A stretch of DNA of 53,280 bases. Source: Alistipes sp. (lineage in GTDB: Bacteria; Bacteroidota; Bacteroidia; Bacteroidales; Rikenellaceae). Where the stretch lies: assembly GCA_017629145.1 (NCBI GenBank), contig JAGBXR010000010.1, positions 1 to 53,280 of the forward strand, given 5' to 3'. A model generated the notes under the pieces. The model was not told the origin of the DNA and searched no databases. It saw only the letters and a list, made by a program, of their open reading frames with translations. Shown here piece after piece: positions 7,500-17,382 of the stretch. Every line of letters starts with the position of its first letter. Position 1 is the first letter of the stretch. Both the position numbers and the translations under genes were made by a program.

Positions 7500-10466
7500 A
7501 TGAAAAAGTTCAGATTGTTTTTGCTGACACTTTTAGTGGCAGTGATTGCGGTAGGATGTGAGCCCGAGCGCCAGTACTACCCACCTACACCAAACGACCC
7601 AACTGAGAAGCCCGAGGATGAGGGTAAGGATGACCCAGAGGTCCCTGTGGATCCCACCGAGTTGCCTTTCATCTCTACAAGCCCAGCGTTTGTTACCGAG
7701 GCTATGACCGAGGATGTAACCGTTATCCTCAACGCCAAGGGTACGGCTGCCGAAGGCTTCACTGGCGAGCTCTATGCTCATACAGGTGTACTCACAAGCC
7801 TGAGCACAAGCCTAAGCGACTGGAAGTATGTCAAGGCTGACTGGGGTGTGAATATCGACGACTGCAAGCTCCAGAACAAGGGCAACAACATCTGGTACCT
7901 CACAATCAAGGGCGGCCCTCGTGCCTACTATGGAGTGCCTGAGGGTGAGGCTATCGAGAAGCTTGCGTTCGTATTCCGCTCGTCTGACAACTCTATCGAG
8001 GTTAAGGACAACGGCAACGATATCTTCATCGACATTGTCGAGGAGGGTCTGTCGGTTGCTATCGTTAGCCCTGCAAATGGCTCGGTATACCAGGTCGGCG
8101 AGACTTGCGAGGTTGTCGTAAACCAGAAGGCCGCAACAAGCCTTACGCTCTACAAGAACGACGAGGTTGTAGCAGAGAGCGCATTGTCGCAGGTCGTTTA
8201 CAGCTACTCTCCGGTAGCTCCCGAGGATGTTATCTTCCGCGCTGTAGCTACCGATGGCACAAACACAGTTGAGGATAGTGTGACTGTAGCCGTATTGGGT
8301 CAGACCCAGAACGAGGCACGTCCAGCAGGCGTTAAGGATGGTGTCACTATCGACGGCACATCGGCAACATTCGTACTCTATGCCCCAGGCAAGAAGTCGG
8401 TATCGTTGCTCGGTGACTTCAACAACTACGCCCCAACCAACAAGCACCTTATGAAGCGCGATGGCGACTACTTCTGGGTGACTGTCGAGGGCCTTCAGTC
8501 GGGTGTTGAGTATGGCTACCAGTTCCTTGTTGACGGTACAGTGAAGGTTGGTGACCCATATGCAACAAAGATTCTTGACCCTTGGAACGACAAGTGGATC
8601 AACGCATCGGTATACCCTAATCTCAAGGCATACCCTTCGGAGTACACTACCGACATCGTATCGGTATTCGATATCGATGATGTGGAGTACAACTGGAGCG
8701 TTAAGGATTTCGACCGTCCAGCCGAGAACTCATTGGCCGTTTACGAGCTCTTGCTCCGCGACTTTACCCTCGACCGCTCGGTGGATGGTGCTTTGGCCAA
8801 GCTCGACTATTTGGATGAGTTGGGCGTAAATGCTATCGAGCTTATGCCTATCCAGGAGTTCGACGGTAACGACTCTTGGGGCTACAACCCTTGTTTCTAC
8901 TTCGCTCCCGATAAGGCATACGGTACCGAGGAGGCATACAAGCGCTTCATCGATGAGTGTCACAAGCGTGGTATCGCCGTTATCCTCGACGTAGTATTCA
9001 ACCACGCTACAGGTCAGTTCCCTTGGGCAAAGATGTGGTGGGACTCTTCGAAGAACTGCACAGCTTCGGATAACCCATTCTTCAACGTGTCGGCGCCTCA
9101 CAACTGGAGCGTATACCACGATTTCAAGCACCTCTACCCAAAGACTCGCAGCTACTTCAAGGAGGTTCTCCAGTTCTGGCTTACGGAGTACAAGGTCGAT
9201 GGTTTCCGTTTCGACCTTACAAAGGGTCTTGTTCAGAATCCTAGCAACTACGATGCTGGTGGTTATTCGGTTGAGCGTATCGAGATATTGTCGGACTATG
9301 CACGTGCTATCCGCGAGGTAACACCCGATGCATATATCATCTTCGAGCACTTCTGCGATCAGCGAGAGGAGACCGAGCTCTACGATAACGTAGGAGGTCT
9401 TTGCTGGAACAACAACCAGATGAACGGCTATATGGAGTCGGTTATGGGCTGGTATGAGGGCGGTACCTCTACAGGCTCTGGCTCTTGGAGCCTTATGGGT
9501 GACTTCCAGAGTAACAATTGGTCTAACGATATCGCGTTCGTTGAGCGCGGTGGTTTCTTGGTTGCCGAGGATGTTGTCTTCGCTGATGCCAACAAGGAGG
9601 GCTGCGTGTTTAAGGTGCGTAAGAATCGTAACTGGAACGAGTCGTATGGTGTTGCCGATGGCTCAAAGTTGCGTAACATTGGTGCGGTTATTTCGCTCGA
9701 TGGTGGCGCTAATGTGCTTGTAAATGCACAGGTTGGTGTTAAGTACGACTTCTACTTCTCGCCTGACAATATGACAATCTACGTTATGAAGGATGGTGCG
9801 AAGCCATCGGTAGCTCGTCCACAGTATGCAACACGTGCTGGCGAGAATAAGAGTAACTTCGCAGACTTCAAGCGTGGCCGTATGAACAACATCGAGACAC
9901 ACGATGAGGAGCGTATCGCCTATAAGGCAATTACCTACGGTCAGTCTTATGTTAAGGATGACTGGAGCGTAATTTCGAAGCACCTCCAGGCGGTATATGC
10001 CTTCCACTTCCTCACACCTTATCCAAAGATGTTGTGGCAGTTTGGTGAGCTCGGCTACGACTTCTCGATCAACTCTAACGAGAATGGCGTTGTAGGTTCG
10101 GGTGACGATTACCGTACACACCGTAAGCCAGTACGCTGGGACTACTTCGATGACGCTAATCGCAAGGCCGTATACACAGCATTGTCTAAAGTGTTGAAGT
10201 ATCGTAGCGACAACGAGCATATCTACGGTCAGGACAACCTTGCGGTACACACCTGGAAGGTTGGTGACAGCGATATGAGCGGCAAGCAGCTCGTGATGGA
10301 CAACGTGATTATGGTTGCAAACTTCACAAACCAGTCAAGCTCTACTACAGTCAACGTTCCAGCTACAGGTCAGTGGCGCAACCTTATGACAGGCGAGATG
10401 GTAAACCTCGGCTCGAGCTATACTGCAAATCTCGGTGCTCACGACTACATTATTCTTGTTCGATAA
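7500..10466 (+). CDS. Multidomain GH13 alpha-amylase-family lipoprotein
   Basis: A 988-residue lipoprotein that probably degrades starch, glycogen or maltodextrin at the outer membrane. The signal peptide ends in a lipobox (VIAVGC, Cys20), followed by a Pro/Asp/Glu-rich linker. Residues about 65-180 look like a starch-binding module, 190-265 an Ig-like domain and 285-370 a CBM48-like domain (SVSLLGDFNNYAP). The catalytic barrel starts near 405. Its GH13 motifs are complete: DVVFNH (497-502), GFRFDL with nucleophile Asp572, EHF with acid/base Glu616, and ETHDE with Asp802. About 110 residues between Glu616 and Asp802 (roughly 658-770) resemble a SusE/F-type starch-binding module placed inside the catalytic domain. 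No SusC/D pair is nearby. Confidence 0.88.
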   Translation: MKKFRLFLLTLLVAVIAVGCEPERQYYPPTPNDPTEKPEDEGKDDPEVPVDPTELPFISTSPAFVTEAMTEDVTVILNAKGTAAEGFTGELYAHTGVLTSLSTSLSDWKYVKADWGVNIDDCKLQNKGNNIWYLTIKGGPRAYYGVPEGEAIEKLAFVFRSSDNSIEVKDNGNDIFIDIVEEGLSVAIVSPANGSVYQVGETCEVVVNQKAATSLTLYKNDEVVAESALSQVVYSYSPVAPEDVIFRAVATDGTNTVEDSVTVAVLGQTQNEARPAGVKDGVTIDGTSATFVLYAPGKKSVSLLGDFNNYAPTNKHLMKRDGDYFWVTVEGLQSGVEYGYQFLVDGTVKVGDPYATKILDPWNDKWINASVYPNLKAYPSEYTTDIVSVFDIDDVEYNWSVKDFDRPAENSLAVYELLLRDFTLDRSVDGALAKLDYLDELGVNAIELMPIQEFDGNDSWGYNPCFYFAPDKAYGTEEAYKRFIDECHKRGIAVILDVVFNHATGQFPWAKMWWDSSKNCTASDNPFFNVSAPHNWSVYHDFKHLYPKTRSYFKEVLQFWLTEYKVDGFRFDLTKGLVQNPSNYDAGGYSVERIEILSDYARAIREVTPDAYIIFEHFCDQREETELYDNVGGLCWNNNQMNGYMESVMGWYEGGTSTGSGSWSLMGDFQSNNWSNDIAFVERGGFLVAEDVVFADANKEGCVFKVRKNRNWNESYGVADGSKLRNIGAVISLDGGANVLVNAQVGVKYDFYFSPDNMTIYVMKDGAKPSVARPQYATRAGENKSNFADFKRGRMNNIETHDEERIAYKAITYGQSYVKDDWSVISKHLQAVYAFHFLTPYPKMLWQFGELGYDFSINSNENGVVGSGDDYRTHRKPVRWDYFDDANRKAVYTALSKVLKYRSDNEHIYGQDNLAVHTWKVGDSDMSGKQLVMDNVIMVANFTNQSSSTTVNVPATGQWRNLMTGEMVNLGSSYTANLGAHDYIILVR

Positions 10467-10476
10467 TCAATAAATT

Positions 10477-10507
10477 GAGGGGTTGTCCGGTGTGGCTGGA
10501 TGACCCC
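10477..10507 (+). terminator. Possible weak terminator after the amylase gene
   Basis: GGGGTTGTCC and GGATGACCCC form a stem with two G-U pairs around a 10-nt loop. There is no good T-run, so it may only be a transcript-end or processing hairpin. Confidence 0.4.
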
Positions 10508-10532
10508 TTAATGTATCTAAATGCACACCATT

Positions 10533-12446
10533 ATGAAACGCACAATCATAGATCTTTTCGAGGAGTCGGTTGCCAAGTATGGTGCCAAGGAGTTCCTCCT
10601 GGAGAAGCATAACGGCAAGTTTGAACCTACAACCTATAACGAAGCACGCGAGCAGGCTCTGGCCATTGGTGCAGGTCTTGCGGTGCTGGGTATTGAGCCC
10701 CGCGACCGTGTATCAATCCTCGCAGAAGGTTGCAACAACTGGATTACCTCGGAGCTCGGTCTGCTCTATGCCGGTGCAGTGAGTGTCCCTCTCTCGATTA
10801 AACTCGAGGAGGCCAACGATCTGCTCTTCCGCTTGCGTCACGCCGACGTCAAGGCTATCTTCGTCTCGCGCCAGCAGCTTCCGAAGCTGCGTCGTATCGT
10901 TGCCGAACTTCCCGACCTCAAGCACATCATCGTGTGGGGTGAGCGCAGCGAGATGCTTGTCGATGGCGAGCGTACCATCGAGGAGCTTATGGAGCAGGGT
11001 AGGGCGTACCTTGCGGCAAATGCCGAGGAGTTTCTCAAGCGTGGTCAGGCGCTCACGAACGACGATATGGCCACAATTACCTACACGTCGGGAACTACGG
11101 CCGATCCAAAGGGCGTTGTGCTCACACATCGTAACTATACGGCAAATGTCGAGCAGGCACTCTCGGTTGTCTCTATACCTTCGCACTGGCGTACACTCAT
11201 CATCCTGCCTCTGGATCACTGTTTTGCGCACGTCGTAGGCTTCTACATTATGATCGCTTGCGGTGCTTCGGTAGCAACTACCGAGGTGGGTCGCACGCCA
11301 ATGGAGACACTCAAGAACATCCCACTCAACATTCGCGAGGTGCGTCCTCATTTCTTGCTCTCGGTGCCTGCGTTGGCTAAAAACTTCCGCAAGAATATCG
11401 AGACCTCGATACGTAAGAAAGGTAAGACTACCGAGCGTTTATTCGAACTCGCACTCCGTACATCATACCTCTATCAGGCCGATGGCTACACAAAGGGCCG
11501 TGGCTGGCGAGCTCTGCTTAAGCCTGCTGTAGTGCTCTTCGACAAGATTCTCTACTCGAAGGTGCGCGAGGCTTTTGGTGGCGAGTTGCAGTTCTTCATC
11601 GGTGGTGGTGCGCTTCTCGATAGCGAGTTGCAGCGCTTCTTCTACGCTATAGGCATCCCAATGTTCCAGGGCTATGGTCTCTCGGAGGCAACGCCCGTAA
11701 TCTCGACAAATGCACCTACGAAGCGCAATCATCGCTTTGGCTCGTCGGGCCGTCTGGTGAAGCCTCTCGATATCAAGATTTTGGATGACGAGGGCCGCGA
11801 ACTTCCTGTTGGCGAGAAGGGCGAGATTGTCATTCGTGGCGAGAACGTGATGGCTGGCTACTGGAAGAATCCCGACTCTACGGCCGATACGGTTCGCGAT
11901 GGCTGGTTGCATACGGGTGATATGGGCTATATGTCCAAAGATAACTTCCTCTATGTGCTGGGCCGCTTCAAGAGTCTGCTCATCTCGAGCGATGGCGAGA
12001 AGTATAGTCCCGAGGGTATGGAGGAGGCTATGGTCGATAAGTCGCCATATATCGACCAGATTATGATCTACAACAACCAGAACCCATATACCATAGCTCT
12101 TGTCGTGGCATCGCGCGATAACCTCAACCGTCTGCTCGACGATCGAGGTGTTACGGGTGAGGCACGTAGCAGGGAGGCAGCGCAGATTGTTGCCGCCGAG
12201 ATTGCAAAGTATCGCAATGGCGGTATCTATGCCAGCGAGTTCCCCGATAGATGGGTGCCAGCGGTTATTGCCCTGGCCGATGAGCCATTTACCGAGCAGA
12301 ATGGCCTTGTGAACAGCACGATGAAGGTTGTCCGTAACAAGGTCGAGAAGCACTTCGCCGAGGCCATTGCCCACGCCTACACAGCCGAGGGTAAGGCAGT
12401 AGACAATGAACGTAATATTGCGGCAATAACCACGCTTCTCTCATAA
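10533..12446 (+). CDS. Long-chain fatty-acid--CoA ligase (AMP-binding family)
   Basis: A 637-residue adenylate-forming enzyme that activates long-chain fatty acids to acyl-CoA. The AMP-binding P-loop is TYTSGTTADPKGVVLTH. Further motifs are QGYGLSEATPVIS, GWLHTGDMG and the hinge region LGRFKSLLISSDGEKYSP. The architecture and length match bacterial long-chain synthetases with an extended C-terminal domain. I start at ATG 10533 (MKRTIIDLFEES) because homology begins there; an in-frame ATG at 10521 would add four residues. It is separated from the amylase gene by only about 65 bp and may be partly co-transcribed. Confidence 0.88.
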   Translation: MKRTIIDLFEESVAKYGAKEFLLEKHNGKFEPTTYNEAREQALAIGAGLAVLGIEPRDRVSILAEGCNNWITSELGLLYAGAVSVPLSIKLEEANDLLFRLRHADVKAIFVSRQQLPKLRRIVAELPDLKHIIVWGERSEMLVDGERTIEELMEQGRAYLAANAEEFLKRGQALTNDDMATITYTSGTTADPKGVVLTHRNYTANVEQALSVVSIPSHWRTLIILPLDHCFAHVVGFYIMIACGASVATTEVGRTPMETLKNIPLNIREVRPHFLLSVPALAKNFRKNIETSIRKKGKTTERLFELALRTSYLYQADGYTKGRGWRALLKPAVVLFDKILYSKVREAFGGELQFFIGGGALLDSELQRFFYAIGIPMFQGYGLSEATPVISTNAPTKRNHRFGSSGRLVKPLDIKILDDEGRELPVGEKGEIVIRGENVMAGYWKNPDSTADTVRDGWLHTGDMGYMSKDNFLYVLGRFKSLLISSDGEKYSPEGMEEAMVDKSPYIDQIMIYNNQNPYTIALVVASRDNLNRLLDDRGVTGEARSREAAQIVAAEIAKYRNGGIYASEFPDRWVPAVIALADEPFTEQNGLVNSTMKVVRNKVEKHFAEAIAHAYTAEGKAVDNERNIAAITTLLS

Positions 12447-12484
12447 GAGAGGCGTGTAACGACGCTGTTTTGACGTTATAGCTT

Positions 12485-12537
12485 AAGAGTGAGTTCCTTG
12501 CGTACGTTTAGTATGCTGTGGACTCACTCTTTTTTTT
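12485..12537 (+). terminator. Rho-independent terminator after the acyl-CoA synthetase gene
   Basis: AAGAGTGAGTTCC pairs with GGACTCACTCTT (one bulged A) across a loop of about 22 nt, followed by eight T residues. Confidence 0.8.
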
Positions 12538-12832
12538 ATGCCTGAAATGGTGCTCTGCTATGCGCTATTTACGGTAGTAATATGGTGAAGCGAGCTATTG
12601 CGCGTTGAGCGTAGCGTTGTGGCGAAAAGCGAGATTACACTGCTCGTACCTTATTATATATAGTCTTTCAAAAACTGGGTTTTGAGGCTTAAACGAGAGC
12701 TGAAATTCTGGTAGTTTGACAAAACGGTGCTGAAAAATCCCCGTTCAGAGGGTAAAATCGACCATTCATACCCCCATAGTGACCATTTATTAAAAATATT
12801 TAAAATGATTTTCTCTTGTCGAATATTTGTAT

Positions 12833-12840
12833 TACCTTTG
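12833..12840 (+). promoter_or_regulatory. -7 box of the glycogen synthase-phosphorylase gene
   Basis: TACCTTTG lies 107 bp before the ATG at 12948, which gives a leader of about 100 nt. Confidence 0.55.
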
Positions 12841-12874
12841 TGCCGAGATATATTATTTACTTATGTAAAGCACG

Positions 12875-12902
12875 ACCCCTATTCTTAACCAAGAGTAGGG
12901 GT
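12875..12902 (+). promoter_or_regulatory. Strong hairpin in the leader of the glycogen gene
   Basis: ACCCCTATTCTT pairs with AAGAGTAGGGGT (one G-U pair) around an AACC loop, about 45 nt before the start codon and inside the predicted leader. No T-run follows, so it does not look like a terminator. It could stabilise the mRNA or control translation. Confidence 0.5.
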
Positions 12903-12947
12903 TGGATAGCTATAAAGTATTGAATAATCTATAACAATTAATAGAAT

Positions 12948-15900
12948 ATGAATAACGTAAATCTGACCCCCGACTACCTATTTGAGGTTAGCTGGGAGGT
13001 GTGCAACAAGGTGGGAGGCATCCATACGGTAATTGCCTCGAAGGCTCCCACCGTCAAGGGCTTGATGGGCGATAAGTACATCACTATCGGTCCTGACTTC
13101 TCGCAGGACGCTGCAAATCCTGAGTTCCAGGAGGATGCAACGCTTATGGCAGCTTTGCGCGAGATGCTCTACAACAAGGGTGTGCGTGTGCGTATCGGTC
13201 GCTGGGCTATCGAGAGCTCTCCAATCGCAATCCTTATCGACTTCAAGTCGTTCTTCTCACAGAAGGATGCAATTCTCAAGCAGCTTTGGGATTCATACCA
13301 CGTAGACTCTTTGTCTGGCCAGTGGGACTATGTTGAGCCAGTGCTCTTCGGTCACGCTGCGGGTGTGGTTATCTCGACATTTGCAGAGGCTATGTGCGCT
13401 ACATCTGACAAGGTTGTGGCTCACTTCCACGAGTGGATGGCTGCAGCAGGTTCGCTCTACTTGCGTGACAACGCGCCTTACGTAGCAACTGTATTCTCTA
13501 CACACGCTACAGTAATGGGTCGCTGCATCGCTGGCAACCGTCTGCCTCTCTACAACGACCTTCACAAGTTCAACGCCGATGAGCTTGCTCGTCAGTTCAA
13601 CGTGATGGCAAAGCACTCGTTGGAGAAGTCGGCTGCAACTTATGCCGATGCATTCCTTACAGTTAGCGACATTACAGCTAACGAGTGTAAGTATTTGCTC
13701 GGTCGTGAGGTAACACGCATCACACCTAACGGTTTCGAGAATGGCTTCGTACCAAAGGGTGAGGAGCTTGAGACAAAGCGTGCTGCTGCGCGCAAGCGCA
13801 TTATCGACGTGGCTTCAGCTACTTGGGGCTACGAGTTCGGCAACGATCCTTTGATCGTGGCAACAAGCGGCCGCTATGAGTATCGCAACAAGGGTATCGA
13901 TGTATTCCTCGAGTCGTTGAAGCAGCTCGCTACAAACAACCTCGAGCGCGACGTATTGGCAGTTATCGCCGTACCAGCAGCTACAGCAGGCGCTCGTTTG
14001 GATCTTATCGAGCACCTCGAGAACAAGGGCGTGGCTATCGACCCAGCACAGAAGCGCTACCTCACACACCACCTCGAGGCAGAGGCTTGGGATCAGGTAT
14101 CGCAGAGCATCGAGGGCAGCATTCTCTCGACTACAGCTTCACGCGTGAAGGTTATCTTCATCCCTACATACCTCAATGGTCGTGATGGCGTATTCAATAT
14201 GTCATACTATGACCTCTTGGCAGGTGTAGATCTCACTGTATTCGCATCATACTACGAGCCTTGGGGTTACACTCCATTGGAGTCGGTAGCATACAGCGTA
14301 CCTACAGTGACTACAACATTGGCAGGCTTCGGCTTGTGGGTATCGAAGCTCGCTAACCACGTGGGTGTAGATATCGTACGTCGCGACGACTACAACGAGC
14401 GTGAGGTGGTATTCCAGATTACCGATACTCTCCGCAAGTATATGAATATGAGCGCAGATGAGTTCGCTGCTACACGTCGTTCGGCTGCTAACATCTCATC
14501 GACAGCTCTCTGGTCGAAGCTCTTCTCGGAGTACCAGAAGGCATACGAGGAGGCTTTGGACAACTCTGTATCACGCACCAACCGCGTAATCTTCGACGGT
14601 GGTAGCCGTGGTGAGCAGATCAACTTCCTCCGCCAGCAGCTCACTTCAAACAAGCCTACTTGGCACCGTTTGATGGTAGAGAAGGGTGTGCCCGAGCGTC
14701 TTAAGCCACTTGAGGAGCTTTCACGCAACTTGTGGTGGTGCTGGACTCCAGGTGCACAGGAGCTCTTCGAGGCTGCTGACAGCGAGCTTTGGGTAAAGGT
14801 AGACCGCAATCCTATCGCTTTGCTCGATAAGATTTCGGCTGCACGCTACGAGGCGTTGCTCGCAGACAAGGAGTTCCTCTCAAAGATGGATGCTGTATAC
14901 AAGCAGTTCTGCGACTATATGTCGGAGAAGCCAGCTCCAGAGCACGCAAAGGTAGCATACTTCTCAATGGAGTATGGTTTGCACTCATCGCTTAAGATCT
15001 ACTCTGGTGGTCTTGGTATCCTCGCTGGTGACTACCTCAAGGAGGCTTCAGACCGTAACGTGCCTATGGTTGCTGTAGGTCTCTTGTACCGCTACGGTTA
15101 CTTCACTCAGCGTCTTTCAGCACAGGGTGCACAGGAGGCGACATACGAGGCTCAGAACTTCTTCAAGCTTCCTATCTCGCCAGTACGTGACGAGTTTGGC
15201 AACTGGGTAACTGTTCAGGTAGCTCTTCCTGGCCGTACTCTCTCGGCACGTGTTTGGAAGTGCCAGGTAGGTCGCACCGACCTCTTCTTGCTCGATGCAG
15301 ACTACGAGGCAAACCTCGAGGAGGATCGTCAGGTAACATACTACCTCTATGGTGGTGACTGGGAGAACCGTCTCAAGCAGGAGATCTTGCTCGGCGTGGG
15401 TGGTATCCGTGCCCTTGTGAAGATGGGCATCAAGCAGGAGGTTTACCACTGCAACGAGGGTCACGCTGCATTCATCGGCGTGGAGCGTATCCGCAACCTC
15501 ATTGCACGTAAGCACCTCTCATTCTCGGAGGCTTTGGAGGTAGTGCGTTCATCGTCACTCTTTACAACACATACACCAGTACCTGCAGGTCACGATGCAT
15601 TCCCCGAGTCTATGATTCGTCAGTATATGTCACACTACCCAGACGTATTGGGCATCACTTGGGATCAGTTCATCAACCTCGGTAAGACTAATCCAAGCGA
15701 CCACAACGAGAAGTTCTCTATGTCGGTTTTGGCTTGCAACCTTTCGCAGGAGGTTAACGGTGTATCTTGGCTCCACGGCGAGGTTTCAAAGGAGATACTC
15801 GGTAATATGTGGCCAGGTTACTTCAAGAACGAGCTTCACATTGGCTACGTAACCAATGGTGTTCACTTCCCAACTTGGGTAGCTTCTAACTTGCGTCGTC

Positions 15901-17192
15901 TTTATGCAAAGTACTTCGGCGAGGCATTCGAGGGTCACACCTACGATATCCCAGCTTGGCAGGGCGTACATAAGATCGACGACAGAGAGTTGTGGAGCGA
16001 GCGTATGGTGCTCAAGGAGCGTCTTATCAAGACTATCCGCAAGCGCTTCAGCGATCCTACACAGGTACGTTTGCAGTCACCACGCCAGATGGTACAGGTT
16101 GTAGAGAGCATCCGTCCAGACGTTCTTACTATCGGTTTTGCGCGTCGTTTCGCTACATACAAGCGTGCATACTTGCTCTTCACCAACTTGGAGCGTCTCT
16201 CTGCGTTGGTTAACAACAAGGAGCGTCCTGTACAGTTCATCTTCGCTGGTAAGGCTCACCCTAACGATAAGCCAGGTCAGGATCTTATCAAGCGTATCGT
16301 TGAGGTATCTGCAATGCCAGAGTTCGTAGGTAAGATTGTATTCTTGCAGAACTATGATATGGAGCTTGCTCGTCGTATGGTTCAGGGTGTCGATGTATGG
16401 CTCAATACGCCTACACGTCCTTTGGAGGCATCGGGTACTTCAGGTGAGAAGTGCGTTATGAACGGTGTTATGCAGTTCTCGGTTCTCGACGGCTGGTGGG
16501 TTGAGGGCTACAAGGAGGGCGCAGGTTGGATGTTGCCTATGGAGCGCACATATGCCGACCAGCGTTTCCAGGATGAGTTGGATGCAGAGATGATCTACAA
16601 CACTATCGAGGAGCAGATCGTACCATTGTACTACGATCGCGCAGAGGATGGCGTGCCACACCGCTGGGTTAACTCGGTTAAGAAGTGTGTTGCTGACATC
16701 GCATCAAACTTTACTATGAACCGTCAGCTCATCGACTACGAGGAGCGCTTCTACAACAAGCTCGCAGCGCGTAAGGGTCTCATCGTTGAGAACAACTACT
16801 TGATGGCTCGCGAGATCGCAGCTTGGAAGCGTAAGGTTTCAGCAGCTTGGGACAATGTCGCTATCCTCGACGTTAAGCGTGCAGAGATTGAGAGCGAGGC
16901 AATGTACGTAGGTAAGAAGTACCACTTCGAGCTTACCCTCGACCTCGCAGGCTTGCAGAAGGAGGATATCGGTGCCGAGTTGGTAGTAGCTACACAGATC
17001 GAGGCTGGTCAGGCTGCAAATGTTGTCGAGACACGCCGCTTGGAGGTTGTAGCTGCAGAGGGCAATACCGTAACTCTCGCTTTGGACTACAAGCCAGAGC
17101 AGACAGGTATGTTTGACGTAGCATTGCGTATCTTCCCTTCTAACGATAAGTTGGAGCACCGTATGGACTTTGCTTTGGTTAAGTGGGCATAG
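12948..17192 (+). CDS. Glycogen synthase (GT3) fused to alpha-glucan phosphorylase (GT35)
   Basis: A single 1414-residue reading frame. Residues 1 to about 560 are a eukaryotic-type (GT3) glycogen synthase, beginning FEVSWEVCNKVGGIHTVI and carrying the YEPWGYTPLE nucleotide-sugar-site motif. From about 571 a DUF3417 segment (LEELSRNLWWCW) leads into an alpha-glucan phosphorylase of the archaeal/thermophile type. EYGLHSSLKIYSGGLGILAGD is typical, and the PLP-binding lysine is probably Lys1168 in ASGTSGEK. The last 110 residues look like a small beta domain. The two halves catalyse opposite directions of glycogen turnover: chain extension from a nucleotide sugar, and release of glucose-1-phosphate. 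It is monocistronic, with its own promoter and terminator. Confidence 0.9.
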   Translation: MNNVNLTPDYLFEVSWEVCNKVGGIHTVIASKAPTVKGLMGDKYITIGPDFSQDAANPEFQEDATLMAALREMLYNKGVRVRIGRWAIESSPIAILIDFKSFFSQKDAILKQLWDSYHVDSLSGQWDYVEPVLFGHAAGVVISTFAEAMCATSDKVVAHFHEWMAAAGSLYLRDNAPYVATVFSTHATVMGRCIAGNRLPLYNDLHKFNADELARQFNVMAKHSLEKSAATYADAFLTVSDITANECKYLLGREVTRITPNGFENGFVPKGEELETKRAAARKRIIDVASATWGYEFGNDPLIVATSGRYEYRNKGIDVFLESLKQLATNNLERDVLAVIAVPAATAGARLDLIEHLENKGVAIDPAQKRYLTHHLEAEAWDQVSQSIEGSILSTTASRVKVIFIPTYLNGRDGVFNMSYYDLLAGVDLTVFASYYEPWGYTPLESVAYSVPTVTTTLAGFGLWVSKLANHVGVDIVRRDDYNEREVVFQITDTLRKYMNMSADEFAATRRSAANISSTALWSKLFSEYQKAYEEALDNSVSRTNRVIFDGGSRGEQINFLRQQLTSNKPTWHRLMVEKGVPERLKPLEELSRNLWWCWTPGAQELFEAADSELWVKVDRNPIALLDKISAARYEALLADKEFLSKMDAVYKQFCDYMSEKPAPEHAKVAYFSMEYGLHSSLKIYSGGLGILAGDYLKEASDRNVPMVAVGLLYRYGYFTQRLSAQGAQEATYEAQNFFKLPISPVRDEFGNWVTVQVALPGRTLSARVWKCQVGRTDLFLLDADYEANLEEDRQVTYYLYGGDWENRLKQEILLGVGGIRALVKMGIKQEVYHCNEGHAAFIGVERIRNLIARKHLSFSEALEVVRSSSLFTTHTPVPAGHDAFPESMIRQYMSHYPDVLGITWDQFINLGKTNPSDHNEKFSMSVLACNLSQEVNGVSWLHGEVSKEILGNMWPGYFKNELHIGYVTNGVHFPTWVASNLRRLYAKYFGEAFEGHTYDIPAWQGVHKIDDRELWSERMVLKERLIKTIRKRFSDPTQVRLQSPRQMVQVVESIRPDVLTIGFARRFATYKRAYLLFTNLERLSALVNNKERPVQFIFAGKAHPNDKPGQDLIKRIVEVSAMPEFVGKIVFLQNYDMELARRMVQGVDVWLNTPTRPLEASGTSGEKCVMNGVMQFSVLDGWWVEGYKEGAGWMLPMERTYADQRFQDELDAEMIYNTIEEQIVPLYYDRAEDGVPHRWVNSVKKCVADIASNFTMNRQLIDYEERFYNKLAARKGLIVENNYLMAREIAAWKRKVSAAWDNVAILDVKRAEIESEAMYVGKKYHFELTLDLAGLQKEDIGAELVVATQIEAGQAANVVETRRLEVVAAEGNTVTLALDYKPEQTGMFDVALRIFPSNDKLEHRMDFALVKWA

Positions 17193-17217
17193 TCTGCTGA
17201 CCATCACCATATGTATG

Positions 17218-17259
17218 AAGAGTCTGTTCGACCGAAAGGTTGAGCAGACTCTTTTTTTT
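17218..17259 (+). terminator. GAAA-capped terminator after the glycogen gene
   Basis: AAGAGTCTGTTCGACC and GGTTGAGCAGACTCTT form a 16-bp stem with two G-U pairs, closed by a GAAA tetraloop and followed by a T-run. Confidence 0.9.
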
Positions 17260-17330
17260 CGTTCTGTCCAAACCAGTGTTGCATAAGGTCCGAAGTGGTT
17301 GGAGAGATGTTATAGGGTACTCTTTTTTCA

Positions 17331-17338
17331 TACCTTTG
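17331..17338 (+). promoter_or_regulatory. -7 box of the sulfate/PAPS operon
   Basis: TACCTTTG lies 44 bp before the first gene of the operon. Confidence 0.55.
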
Positions 17339-17382
17339 TCGGCATAGTTTTTGATGGTTGCCCCTAAAATAGTGGTGCAACT

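Larger units (their letters stand above)
12447..12947. other. 501-bp gene-free region before the glycogen gene
   Basis: It contains a terminator (12485-12537), about 290 bp with no coding signal that I can defend, a -7 box at 12833-12840, and a leader with a strong hairpin (12875-12902). No tRNA or known riboswitch was recognised. Confidence 0.6.

Noticed and set aside
11463-12374. 303-codon reverse-strand open frame inside the acyl-CoA synthetase gene
   Set aside because: Shadow of a gene with clear AMP-binding motifs on the forward strand.
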